A stretch of DNA of 14,117 bases from Clostridia bacterium (GTDB taxonomy: Bacteria; Bacillota_A; Clostridia; Oscillospirales; CAG-272). Made by a program: the position numbers and the translations under genes. Below the pieces are notes generated by a model. It saw only the letters and a list, made by a program, of their open reading frames with translations, did not search any database and had not been told where the DNA came from. Below are positions 7,220 through 14,078 of this stretch, one piece after another. Positions within the stretch are counted from its first letter, which is position 1. Each line of letters begins with the position of its first letter. The stretch spans positions 1 through 14,117 of the forward strand of contig JAFQLN010000171.1 in the NCBI GenBank assembly GCA_017414585.1, given 5' to 3'.

Positions 7220-8137
7220 TCAGATGTTTTCGAGAATGTATCTTGCGGCGTTCATGCCGGTTTCGGAGCCGATTTTTCCGTCTTCCATGCCTTCAAATTC
7301 AACGGAAACGAATCCGTTGTAACCGGCATCGCGGATATAGCCGAGGATGGTCCAGATATCGAGGTCACCCTGTGCGAGAATGGAGCCGCGGAGCATGGAC
7401 ACGCCGGAATTGGAGGAGAACCAGCAGCCGGAGTCGCAGCGGAAGAGACCGCCGTTTCCGGTCAGACGGTCAGCGCGGCGGATGTAGAAGTCCTTGAGGT
7501 GCACCATCTTTGCATACGGTGCGCACTTCTTGACAGCAACGGTACAGTTTTCGTCCACGCAGGTGAAGTTGCCCGTGTCGAGCAGAAGACCGAAGTTGTC
7601 GCGGTTGACTTCTTCAATGAGACGGATGACACGGTCGGAGCCATTGACGAAGAATCCGTGGTTTTCAACGAGCGTGGTGATGCCGTACTGAGACGCATAA
7701 TCGGCAAGCTCGCGGCTGGTTTCCACGGCAATCGGGAATTCGCGTTCAAATGCAGTCGGTGTGTTCGATTCCAGCGGACGGCGGAAGGAGGAAATGTCGT
7801 GGCGCATGAATTTCAGTCCCAGCTTGGCGGCAACGTCGATGTGTCTCTTCAGGCGTTCGACTTCCGCTTTTTTGGCATCGGGATCGAATTTGAGAAGGTC
7901 GCCGAGAACGGCGTAGTTCGAGAGGGGCAGGTCGATTTCAGCGGAAACTGCCTTGATTTCGGCGATCAGCTCTTCATTGAATTCCCCGGTCGCATCGTCG
8001 TGAAGCGTAAAGCCGAAGGGAACAAGCTCGATGTGTTCCGCGCCTTTTTCTTTGGCAAAGCGCATGACTTCCGTTACGGACATCAGCCCGCCGCAGATAT
8101 AGTTGTTCATGCTGTAGGAGGTAAGACCGATTTTCAT
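7220..8137 (-). CDS. Sugar phosphate isomerase/epimerase family protein (xylose-isomerase-like TIM barrel)
   Basis: A 305-residue TIM barrel of the xylose isomerase-like / AP-endonuclease-2-like superfamily, whose bacterial members isomerise or epimerise sugars, inositols and keto acids. The metal quartet can be placed as Glu in TLVENHGFF, Asp in GLLLDTGNF, His in KMVHLKDF and Glu in VSVEFEG. A segment between strands 7 and 8, with closely spaced Cys residues (CDSGCWFSSN), looks like a lineage-specific loop. No signal peptide is present. ATG at 8137 has a GAAAGGG site upstream. It is 48 bases after rsmI and 43 before the sulfatase, so it probably reads through with them. The true sugar substrate is unknown; the sulfatase and nagA neighbours suggest glycan breakdown. 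Confidence 0.82.
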   Translation of the reverse strand: MKIGLTSYSMNNYICGGLMSVTEVMRFAKEKGAEHIELVPFGFTLHDDATGEFNEELIAEIKAVSAEIDLPLSNYAVLGDLLKFDPDAKKAEVERLKRHIDVAAKLGLKFMRHDISSFRRPLESNTPTAFEREFPIAVETSRELADYASQYGITTLVENHGFFVNGSDRVIRLIEEVNRDNFGLLLDTGNFTCVDENCTVAVKKCAPYAKMVHLKDFYIRRADRLTGNGGLFRCDSGCWFSSNSGVSMLRGSILAQGDLDIWTILGYIRDAGYNGFVSVEFEGMEDGKIGSETGMNAARYILENI

Positions 8138-8185
8138 ATTATATACCCTTTCGTGAGGTGGTTTTCTGTTATTTATGTCTGCCGC

Positions 8186-9073
8186 TCACTCATCATCGCG
8201 GACAGCGACAGCGGAATAAATTTCGTTTTTGCTGACACCGCGGGCTTTGGCGGCGGCTTTGATGGCGTCCATGCGCTTCATGCCGCTGTCGATCAGCTGC
8301 TGCACGTGTTCGGCGGGATCGGCAGGATAGGCACTGCGCTGTTCTTCGAGAATTTCGCTTTTCGGCTTGCCGGCAATGACGAGGACATACTCTCCGCGCG
8401 GTTCCCGTTCTTTGTAGATCTCTGCTGCCTGCGAAAGCGTGGTTCGCATGATTTCTTCATTTAACTTGGTCAGTTCGCGGCAAAGTGCGGCAGGACGGTT
8501 TCCGAAGGCTTTTTCGAGATCCGCGAGTGTTGTGCGGAGCTTGTGCGGCGCTTCGTAGAAAACCATTGTCCGCACTTCGTTTTCCAGTTCCCGGAGATGT
8601 TCGGCACGTTCGCTTTTCTGCGTGCTGAGAAAGCCTTCAAAGGTGAAGCGGCGGGTATCCATGCCGGAGAGCGTGAGCGCCGTGATTCCGGCACAGCATC
8701 CGGGGACGGACGTGACGGGGATATTCCGCGCGGCGCACAGTTTCACCAGATCCTCGCCCGGGTCGCTGATTGCCGGTGTTCCGGCATCGGTGATGAGCGC
8801 GCAGGATTCCCCGTTTTCAAGGCGCTCGCAGATGTACGGACCGCGTTCGCGTTTGTTGTGTTCAAAATAACTGACCATCGGCTTGGAAATGCCGAGACGG
8901 GAGAGAAGGATTCCCGAATTGCGGGTGTCCTCTGCGGCGATGAAATCGACTTCGGAAAGCACCTTGCACGCACGTTCCGATAGGTCTGCCAGATTGCCGA
9001 TGGGCGTTGCGACAAGGTATAAGGTTCTGCCGAGAACGGCATTTTTTTCGTGTGTGAGAGACTGACTGTTCAC
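8186..9073 (-). CDS. rsmI: 16S rRNA (cytidine(1402)-2'-O)-methyltransferase
   Basis: RsmI (B. subtilis YabC) methylates the 2'-OH of C1402 in the 30S decoding site with SAM. The core is typical of tetrapyrrole-methylase-fold enzymes: LYLVATPIGNLADLSERA, AAEDTRNSGILLSRL, ALITDAGTPAISDPGE, VPGCCAGITALTLSG and MVFYEAPHKLRTTL. A C-terminal helical region (GMKRMDAIKAAAKARGVSKNEIYSAV) is also family-like. I chose GTG at 9073 because GGAG lies six bases upstream. The in-frame ATG at 9085 has AAGGA touching it with no spacing, so it is a poorer start and would add four residues (299 versus 295). It lies 30 bases after the methyltransferase gene, as in the conserved yabB-yabC order. Function is confident; the start is not. 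Confidence 0.95.
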   Translation of the reverse strand: MNSQSLTHEKNAVLGRTLYLVATPIGNLADLSERACKVLSEVDFIAAEDTRNSGILLSRLGISKPMVSYFEHNKRERGPYICERLENGESCALITDAGTPAISDPGEDLVKLCAARNIPVTSVPGCCAGITALTLSGMDTRRFTFEGFLSTQKSERAEHLRELENEVRTMVFYEAPHKLRTTLADLEKAFGNRPAALCRELTKLNEEIMRTTLSQAAEIYKEREPRGEYVLVIAGKPKSEILEEQRSAYPADPAEHVQQLIDSGMKRMDAIKAAAKARGVSKNEIYSAVAVRDDE

Positions 9074-9103
9074 GGATAACTCCATTCCTTGAGGGTGTCT
9101 GGA

Positions 9104-9865
9104 TCAGAAGAGGTGTTCGAGAGAGAAAGTATCATAAACTGTCTGCATATCGTTTGTATAGACAGAAGAGGCTTTGTCCGCATAAATCAGAAGCGGACGG
9201 GATACGACCAGTCCGGGGGAGGCACCTTTTTTCCCTTCCGCGAGGAGCAGGCATGGCTTGTCTTCGGTTGTCGGATAGACGAGCAGAAGGCGTTTCGGCT
9301 CCAGTCCGGCGTTCGACATAGCTGTGAGCAGCTCTGCCATACGGTCAGGTCGGTAGACGACGGTGAAGTACCCGCCGAATTTGAGCAGTTTCGCACTGCT
9401 GCGGCAGAAATCCGTGATCGTACCGTTTTCTTCCCGGCGGGCAGTGTTCATTTCCGCGGCGGCATTGTCCTTTCCGGAGGACACGCGCATATACGGCGGA
9501 TTGGAGAGCACGGCATCGGCTTCGCCGCCGAAGAGATCGGGCGTGAAATCGCGGATGTCTCCCGTATGTACTGTGATGCGGTCGGAAAGGGAATTGAGCG
9601 CGGCATTGCGTTCGGTAAGGGAAGCGAAGTACGGCTGGATTTCCACGGGATGCATCTGCCGGAATTTGTTTCCGGAAGCGGCAAGCAGAGAAACGACACC
9701 GGTTCCGCTGCCGATTTCGATGGCAGTGCCGTTCGGTTTCGGACGCGCGAATGCGGCAAGCAGGTAACTGTCCGTACCGAAGGTGAGGCCTTTTTTCAGT
9801 TGAATCAGGGAAAGGCTTTCGTTGATGTTGTCAAGCCGTTCGGTACAGGGATCGTACAGCGTCAT
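9104..9865 (-). CDS. yabB: YabB/TrmN6-family N6-adenine methyltransferase (probable tRNA1(Val) A37 modification)
   Basis: A 253-residue Rossmann-fold SAM-dependent methyltransferase. The motifs are FGTDSYLLAAFA (29-40), the SAM-binding loop EIGSGTG (50-56), a second acidic strand end at HPVEIQ (72-77), and NPPY (122-125), the catalytic motif of N6-adenine methylases. E. coli TrmN6 methylates A37 of tRNA1(Val); B. subtilis YabB holds this position in the holB-metS cluster and is the likely orthologue. ATG at 9865 has GGAGG five bases upstream. It comes before rsmI and 95 bases after the ferredoxin gene. The target RNA is inferred from family and position. Confidence 0.88.
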   Translation of the reverse strand: MTLYDPCTERLDNINESLSLIQLKKGLTFGTDSYLLAAFARPKPNGTAIEIGSGTGVVSLLAASGNKFRQMHPVEIQPYFASLTERNAALNSLSDRITVHTGDIRDFTPDLFGGEADAVLSNPPYMRVSSGKDNAAAEMNTARREENGTITDFCRSSAKLLKFGGYFTVVYRPDRMAELLTAMSNAGLEPKRLLLVYPTTEDKPCLLLAEGKKGASPGLVVSRPLLIYADKASSVYTNDMQTVYDTFSLEHLF

Positions 9866-9890
9866 GGTTTCCTCCGCGTCCGTATTTTTT

Positions 9891-9952
9891 CATGGCAAAG
9901 GGGAGAAAACTGATAACGCCCTCTCCCCCTCATTGGTATTTATTCTGCCATG
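9891..9952 (-). other. Nested inverted repeats between the ferredoxin and methyltransferase genes
   Basis: An outer pair CATGGCA (9891-9897) / TGCCATG (9946-9952) encloses an inner pair GGGGAGA (9900-9906) / TCTCCCC (9922-9928). The two-base gap on one side and 17 bases on the other would make a bulged stem. In minus-strand RNA the inner stem is followed by UUUG, only a weak terminator tail. It may partly end or protect the ferredoxin transcript. The role is inferred. Confidence 0.4.
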
Positions 9953-9960
9953 TGTCGGAA

Positions 9961-10137
9961 TTATTCGTCTTCCGGCTTCGGAGCTTCTACAGGACATACG
10001 CCTGCGCAAGCGCCGCAGTCAAGGCATTCGTCTGCGTTGATGACCATCTTGCCATCCTTTTCGGAAATAGCTTCAACGGGACATTCTTCAACACAAGCAC
10101 CGCAGTTGATGCAGTCGTCAGTAATCTTATAAGCCAT
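9961..10137 (-). CDS. Small 2x[4Fe-4S] ferredoxin
   Basis: A 58-residue clostridial-type ferredoxin. Two CxxCxxCxxxCP clusters are complete: C9, C12, C15, C19 and C38, C41, C44, C48, each ending in CPVEA. The protein is acidic with a short PKPEDE tail. Such proteins carry low-potential electrons in the cytoplasm for anaerobic enzymes such as pyruvate:ferredoxin oxidoreductase, hydrogenases and radical SAM enzymes. The start ATG at 10137 follows an ideal GGAGGTG (10144-10150) and a nearby promoter, so it is probably expressed strongly and on its own terms. It stands where yabA is found in Bacillus. The partner enzyme cannot be told from the window. Confidence 0.95.
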   Translation of the reverse strand: MAYKITDDCINCGACVEECPVEAISEKDGKMVINADECLDCGACAGVCPVEAPKPEDE

Positions 10138-10165
10138 GATTTACACCTCCGTGTTAAGATAATTC

Positions 10166-10222
10166 ATTCTAACACAAAACCGGGAGAAAAGAAATAGGTT
10201 TTTGAAAAAATTTTTCAAAAAA
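10166..10222 (-). promoter_or_regulatory. Promoter of the ferredoxin gene with A/T-tract upstream
   Basis: On the minus strand TAGAAT (10166-10171) is preceded by TGT, giving an extended -10. The -35 region (about TTTCTT) is poor. The run 10199-10222 is almost pure A/T and lies just upstream of the -35, where an UP element would bind the alpha subunit. It includes a perfect inverted repeat TTTTTGAAAAA/TTTTTCAAAAA (10199-10209 and 10211-10221), flanked by GGTTTT (10197-10202) and AAAACC (10230-10235). That larger hairpin could also be a weak terminator for ricT. Confidence 0.55.
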
Positions 10223-10288
10223 TTTTGTGAAAACCGACATTTTCTGCGGGATCATGGAGAATTTTCGTTTTATAAACGGATTTTCGCG

Positions 10289-11173
10289 TCAGTTCGATGC
10301 TTTATCGTACTCGCGGCGGTTCTTTTTAAGGACGGTTACGTTATCACGGTGATAGCTTTTGATGCTGCCGTCGCCGAGCTTGACTTTGATCGTCCCGGCA
10401 AGAGGACTGATTTCGGTTACCGTGCCGACACCGTCCGCAGTCTTGACAGTCGAATCCACCGGAGGCGTACGGGCGATTTCTTCTTCATAGGTTTCGTGTT
10501 CGTAGCGCAGACAGCACATCAGGCGTCCGCAGGTACCGGAAATTTTGGACGAGTTCAGGGACAGATTCTGTTCCTTTGCCATTTTGATGGAAACCTGAAC
10601 AAAGTCGGACAGAAAGCTCGAACAGCAAAGCGGTCTTCCGCAGACGCCGAGGCCGCCGATGAGCTTAGCCTGGTCGCGGATCTGAATCTGACGCAGTTCG
10701 ATGCGGGTGCGGAATACGGATGCGAGATCCTTGACGAGATCACGGAAGTCCACGCGAACCTCTGCATAGAAATAGAAGAGGAGCTTGGAATTGTCAAACG
10801 TATATTCCGCTTCGATCAGCTTCATATCCAGACCATGATCCGCAATTTTCTGCCGACAGATTTCAAATGCTTCCGCTTCCAGTTTTTTATTTGCTTCATA
10901 GCGTTCCGTATCGCGGTCGGTTGCGATGCGTATGACCGGGCGGAGCGGCGGAACGATTTTTGCTGAGGAAACAAGCTGATTGGGCGTAGATACAAAACCG
11001 TACTCCATGCCGCGGGCGGTTTCAACAATCACACGGTCATTTTCCTGAACCTTCAGCTCGCCGGGGGCAAAATAGTAAACCTTTCCGGTGTCACGAAAGC
11101 GCACGCCGATGATTTCGATTTTTTCGGGCTTGTTTTCTCTATAATCTAAGGTTTCGATATTTTCGTTGTTCAT
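10289..11173 (-). CDS. ricT: PSP1 domain protein RicT (YaaT), RNase Y regulatory factor
   Basis: A 294-residue PSP1-domain protein, orthologue of B. subtilis YaaT/RicT. With RicA and RicF it forms an Fe-S complex that steers RNase Y cleavage of mRNAs and affects sporulation, competence and biofilm formation. The cysteine-rich signature is complete: C178, C183, C184 in GVCGRPLCC and C215, C220, C221 in GTCGRLMCC, the likely cluster ligands. The C-terminus is a small basic domain. I chose ATG at 11173 because GGAG (11180-11183) sits six bases upstream. An in-frame ATG at 11185 would add four residues but has no ribosome-binding site. It starts 14 bases after the holB stop, matching the conserved holB-yaaT pair. 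ricA and ricF are not in the window. Confidence 0.95.
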   Translation of the reverse strand: MNNENIETLDYRENKPEKIEIIGVRFRDTGKVYYFAPGELKVQENDRVIVETARGMEYGFVSTPNQLVSSAKIVPPLRPVIRIATDRDTERYEANKKLEAEAFEICRQKIADHGLDMKLIEAEYTFDNSKLLFYFYAEVRVDFRDLVKDLASVFRTRIELRQIQIRDQAKLIGGLGVCGRPLCCSSFLSDFVQVSIKMAKEQNLSLNSSKISGTCGRLMCCLRYEHETYEEEIARTPPVDSTVKTADGVGTVTEISPLAGTIKVKLGDGSIKSYHRDNVTVLKKNRREYDKASN

Positions 11174-11187
11174 AGAATTCTCCATTC

Positions 11188-12189
11188 TTAACTGTTCATG
11201 ATCAGTGCGGTGAGAATAGCGGACTGGGATACATTCGCACCGATATCTTCTTCCGCCTGTGCCAGCATGGCAGACAGCTCCATGACACGCCGTGCGGAGA
11301 CTTTTCTTGTATATGCGGGGATACCGTCGGCGGAGCTGTAGAAGAGAAGATCCGCGCCTTTTTTTTCTGCGAGAATATCACGCAGTGCACAGCGTGCAAG
11401 GGACAGAACTTCGCGGGTGCTTTTTCGCTCCTTCGGCATGGATTTTGTGGCAAAAACCAGCGCTTCCGATTTTTTTGCCGCCAGAAGATGACGGACAAGC
11501 TCTCCGGCGGTTTCATAGAGCTTCTGTTCGGCTTCTCCGTGTTCGTACAGGGCAGTAGCCTGACCGATCGTTCCTCCTGCTAAATGGGCTGCACGGACAA
11601 TGCGGTCTCTGGATGCGCGGCTGCCGTATTTCTCCGTGAGAAACGCTTCGAGAAAATCCGCACCGAACCGCTCCATACGGATGACGGGTGCTCGGCTGCG
11701 GATGGTTTCCAGGAGTGCTGAGGCATCCTCACAGAGAAGCAGGAACAGGACATACGGCGGCGGCTCTTCCAGAGAGAGCAGCAGGGCGTTCTGTGCCTGT
11801 ACGGTCATCAGATGCGCATTTTCGATGAGGTAGAATTTTTTTTCACCGTCGTTCGGCGTGACATAGAGAGACTGCTTGATGGTACGGATGGCGTCAACAC
11901 CGATGGAAGCCTTGTCCTCATTCGAGACGGTAAGAATATCGACAGAAAAGTTACCGAGGATTTTTCTGCACGTACTGCATTCGCCGCAGGGCAGGGAATG
12001 GGATGGCTGCAGACGGTTTTCGCAAAGGACGGACGCGCAGATCAACCGGGCAAGCGTGTGTTTTCCGGAACCTGCGGGACCTTCGAGAATATAGGCGTGT
12101 GCGCTTCTGCCGTGTGCGAGATCGCTGCCGAGCATTTCCTTGACTGCGTGATTTCCGGTCAGATTGGGGAAGACAATACGATCCTGCAT
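11188..12189 (-). CDS. holB: DNA polymerase III subunit delta'
   Basis: The clamp-loader delta' subunit (333 residues), an AAA+ protein that helps open and load the sliding clamp during replication. Visible are GPAGSGKHT (37-45, Walker A), a zinc module of C56, C68, C71 and C74 (CGECSTC), LIENAHLMTVQAQNALLLSLEEPP from 121, and TIRSRAP, where the usual SRC motif is SRA. The open frame runs upstream to 12408, but that stretch contains the promoter. ATG at 12189 has AGGTG six bases before it and is followed by the family's usual N-terminus. Unlike some delta' proteins it keeps an intact-looking Walker A; whether it binds ATP is not shown. It is the first gene of the minus-strand block, 14 bases ahead of ricT. 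Confidence 0.95.
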   Translation of the reverse strand: MQDRIVFPNLTGNHAVKEMLGSDLAHGRSAHAYILEGPAGSGKHTLARLICASVLCENRLQPSHSLPCGECSTCRKILGNFSVDILTVSNEDKASIGVDAIRTIKQSLYVTPNDGEKKFYLIENAHLMTVQAQNALLLSLEEPPPYVLFLLLCEDASALLETIRSRAPVIRMERFGADFLEAFLTEKYGSRASRDRIVRAAHLAGGTIGQATALYEHGEAEQKLYETAGELVRHLLAAKKSEALVFATKSMPKERKSTREVLSLARCALRDILAEKKGADLLFYSSADGIPAYTRKVSARRVMELSAMLAQAEEDIGANVSQSAILTALIMNS

Positions 12190-12267
12190 CGGGTGCACCT
12201 GCCTTTCATTTTGGTAAAATGCGGAAAAAACGGGGATTTTTCCTCCGGACTTATTTTTCCACTCTGT

Positions 12268-12297
12268 ATTATAGCATAAAGTGCGTGTGTTTGTCAA
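12268..12297 (-). promoter_or_regulatory. Consensus sigma-A promoter for holB-ricT
   Basis: The minus strand carries TTGACA (12292-12297), 18 bases, then TATAAT (12268-12273). Both hexamers are perfect and TGC precedes the -10, making it extended. Transcription should begin near 12261, giving a leader of about 70 bases. Its position inside the longer open frame supports the holB start at 12189. It lies between divergent genes. Confidence 0.88.
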
Positions 12298-12340
12298 ATC
12301 CTTATCCGTACAATTCCACACAACTTTGGAGGTGAACCGA

Positions 12341-13165
12341 ATGAAAAAATTTGCGGAAAAATACGCGGAGGCAATTCTGTGGACGGCGGGCGTACTGCTC
12401 TTGGCCATTCTCGCACTGTCCGTTTTCCTGTTTTTCTCTTTCCGTGCGGATCAGCGGATGCGGGAATCGTCCGCAATGCTCAGCCGTGCGGAATATGAAA
12501 GCAGTCTGGAGAATTTCCAGAAAGCACTGGACAGCGGCGACGACAGGCTGATTTATCACTGTGCACAGAAAGCGGCGGAAACAGCGGCTTCGGCAGGGGA
12601 GCGGAATGCGGCTTCGGTGTTCCGGTATGCAGCCGGAGAAATTCTGAGAGGGACAGAGCAGATTCCGATGATCCGGCAGACAGTGGATGCGTTTTTTGTA
12701 AACGGAACAATGCCGCATCAGGAGATCAGGACTGAAGAAGAAAATGACGATGAAGCGAAAGCTGTGGTGTCATGGCGGGTTGAGAATGCGGAAAAATGCG
12801 TCAGCCGGCTGTTCGGGGAGCATAATTCCCTGCGCAGAGGAGCCAAAAGCAGAAACGGCGAGCTGCTCTACTCCTGCTCCAATGCCTATGCTGTCATTGA
12901 TGCGCGGACGGGACTGCCCGTGGAAGCCGCAATTTCCATGCCGCCTGCCGAACAGATTCTCGGAGCGGATGCCTGCGTAAACAGTGCTCTGCGGTTTCTC
13001 GGAGATTTCTTCCCGGATGAAGTCGCCGCATCGGCATCCGTCAGGGGCATTTCCGCCGATTCCGTATCCGGGACATTTGCAGTTACTCTGACCGCGGCAG
13101 GACGCATGATGACCGTTTCCGTCCGCCGGGACAACGGAAAGGTTGTGCAGTTGACAACAAGATAA
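12341..13165 (+). CDS. Single-pass membrane protein of unknown function (weak YpeB/PepSY-like look)
   Basis: A 274-residue protein I do not firmly recognise. It has a short basic-acidic N-terminus, one hydrophobic segment at about 12-34 and then a large soluble part, so it is probably anchored with the C-terminal part outside. Residues 36-116 look helical and carry Ala- and Glu-rich segments. Residues 147-272 contain two stretches with the rhythm of PepSY-type domains (AYAVIDARTGLPVEAAI; GTFAVTL then MTVSVRRDNGKVVQL), loosely like the germination protein YpeB but shorter. That likeness is by eye only. ATG at 12341 is chosen for its ideal GGAGGTG six bases upstream; the frame is open back to 12281, which lies inside the holB promoter. 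No clear plus-strand promoter is visible. It diverges from holB and precedes a metallophosphoesterase gene. Confidence 0.75.
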   Translation: MKKFAEKYAEAILWTAGVLLLAILALSVFLFFSFRADQRMRESSAMLSRAEYESSLENFQKALDSGDDRLIYHCAQKAAETAASAGERNAASVFRYAAGEILRGTEQIPMIRQTVDAFFVNGTMPHQEIRTEEENDDEAKAVVSWRVENAEKCVSRLFGEHNSLRRGAKSRNGELLYSCSNAYAVIDARTGLPVEAAISMPPAEQILGADACVNSALRFLGDFFPDEVAASASVRGISADSVSGTFAVTLTAAGRMMTVSVRRDNGKVVQLTTR

Positions 13166-13183
13166 AAGATTGTCCGTTCCCCC

Positions 13184-13212
13184 TTGCAATAACCGGATTT
13201 TTTTGCTATACT
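13184..13212 (+). promoter_or_regulatory. Promoter of the metallophosphoesterase gene
   Basis: TTGCAA (13184-13189), 17 bases, TATACT (13207-13212), with TGC directly before the -10 as an extended element. Transcription would begin near 13219, leaving a leader of about 40 bases before the ATG at 13260. This allows expression independent of the upstream membrane-protein gene. Confidence 0.78.
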
Positions 13213-13259
13213 GTGGGCATAGCGATCCCGCGTATGCAAAGAAAGGCAAGGATATCAGG

Positions 13260-13970
13260 ATGAAAATCGGACTGTTCACGGATCCACACTACTGTACAAA
13301 AGACGTAACCTGCCGGACAAGGAGACCGCTGCTGTCTTACGGGAAAATCCGGGAAGCGATGCAGGCATTTGCGGATGCGGAGGTTGATCTGGTGATCTGC
13401 CTTGGCGATCTTGTGGATGAATGCGGTACTGAGGAAGAAAATACTGCCGAAATCGTGAGACTGACGGAGATGATGCGCTCGTTCGGCGTGCCGTTCTTTT
13501 CTCTGATGGGCAATCACGATTACGAAAACTTTAGGCACAAGGAATTCTGCCGGTACGCGAATCCTGCGCCGGGAATGATGCGGTGCGGCGATAGTACGCT
13601 GATTTTCCTTGATGCCAACTATTCCTCCGAGGGCATACACCGTGTGTACAAAAGGCACGAAATTGACTGGACGGATGCTTATGTACCGCGGAATCAGTCG
13701 AGAAATCTCGCAGAAATTCTCGCACAGCCCGAAACGGTGTCCGCATACGTATTCCTGCACCAGAATCTCGACCCGGATGTGGAGAAGCGGCATATTGTCA
13801 GAAATGCGGCGGAAATCCGTGAAATCATCCGTGCGTCCGGCAAAGTCAGAGCTGTTTATCAGGGGCACTATCATCCCGGACATGAAAATGTGATTAACGG
13901 AATACCGTACCATACTCTCCCTGCCATGTGCGAAGGGGAAGAAAACCGGTATTTTATTGCGGAACTATAA
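13260..13970 (+). CDS. Calcineurin-like metallophosphoesterase
   Basis: A 236-residue cytoplasmic phosphoesterase of the calcineurin-like fold with two metals. The motifs are in order: DPH (D8, H10), GDLVDE (from G49-D50), GNHD (84-87), H167 in FLHQNL and GHYHPGHEN (202-210). Family members hydrolyse phosphomonoesters or phosphodiesters, including nucleotides, so the substrate cannot be named. ATG at 13260 is chosen because AAGGA lies seven bases upstream and the protein then begins directly with the first strand (MKIGLFTDPH). Longer open frame upstream (from 13170) covers the promoter. No signal peptide is present. It follows the membrane-protein gene by 94 bases with its own promoter and ends in a strong terminator. 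Confidence 0.9.
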   Translation: MKIGLFTDPHYCTKDVTCRTRRPLLSYGKIREAMQAFADAEVDLVICLGDLVDECGTEEENTAEIVRLTEMMRSFGVPFFSLMGNHDYENFRHKEFCRYANPAPGMMRCGDSTLIFLDANYSSEGIHRVYKRHEIDWTDAYVPRNQSRNLAEILAQPETVSAYVFLHQNLDPDVEKRHIVRNAAEIREIIRASGKVRAVYQGHYHPGHENVINGIPYHTLPAMCEGEENRYFIAEL

Positions 13971-14025
13971 AAAAACGGGGCTGTCGCACTTAGGGAAAAA
14001 TCCCGAAATGCGACAGCCTTGATTT
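13971..14025 (+). terminator. Bidirectional intrinsic terminator after the metallophosphoesterase gene
   Basis: GGCTGTCGCA (13979-13988) pairs exactly with TGCGACAGCC (14009-14018), with a small inner stem GGGA/TCCC (13993-13996, 14001-14004). The plus-strand tail is TTGATTTG, moderate. The minus-strand tail is CCCGTTTTTTT, much stronger, so it probably also stops a convergent minus-strand gene beyond the window edge. Confidence 0.82.
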
Positions 14026-14044
14026 GTATCCAGACTGTTTATTC

Positions 14045-14078
14045 GTTCTTTTTCTCCTTTAGCGAGGAGAAAAAGAAC
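14045..14078. repeat. Perfect 13-bp inverted repeat, REP-like hairpin
   Basis: GTTCTTTTTCTCC (14045-14057) and GGAGAAAAAGAAC (14066-14078) are exact inverted copies around the loop TTTAGCGA. Neither side is followed by a T-tract, so it is not a standard terminator, and it comes straight after one. It may be a dispersed palindromic repeat or the edge of a mobile element lying beyond the window. Confidence 0.55.

Noticed and set aside
7214..8464. 416-codon plus-strand open frame opposite the isomerase and rsmI
   Set aside because: It mirrors two genes with clear motifs and shows no domain or start signal.
12142..12195. Possible 16-codon leader peptide overlapping the holB start
   Set aside because: The ATG at 12195 lacks its own ribosome-binding site and the reading frame shows no attenuator hairpin, so chance is more likely.
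12190..12408. N-terminal extension of holB to 12408
   Set aside because: The extension contains the consensus promoter 12268-12297 and would add 73 residues not seen in the family; ATG at 12189 has a good ribosome-binding site.
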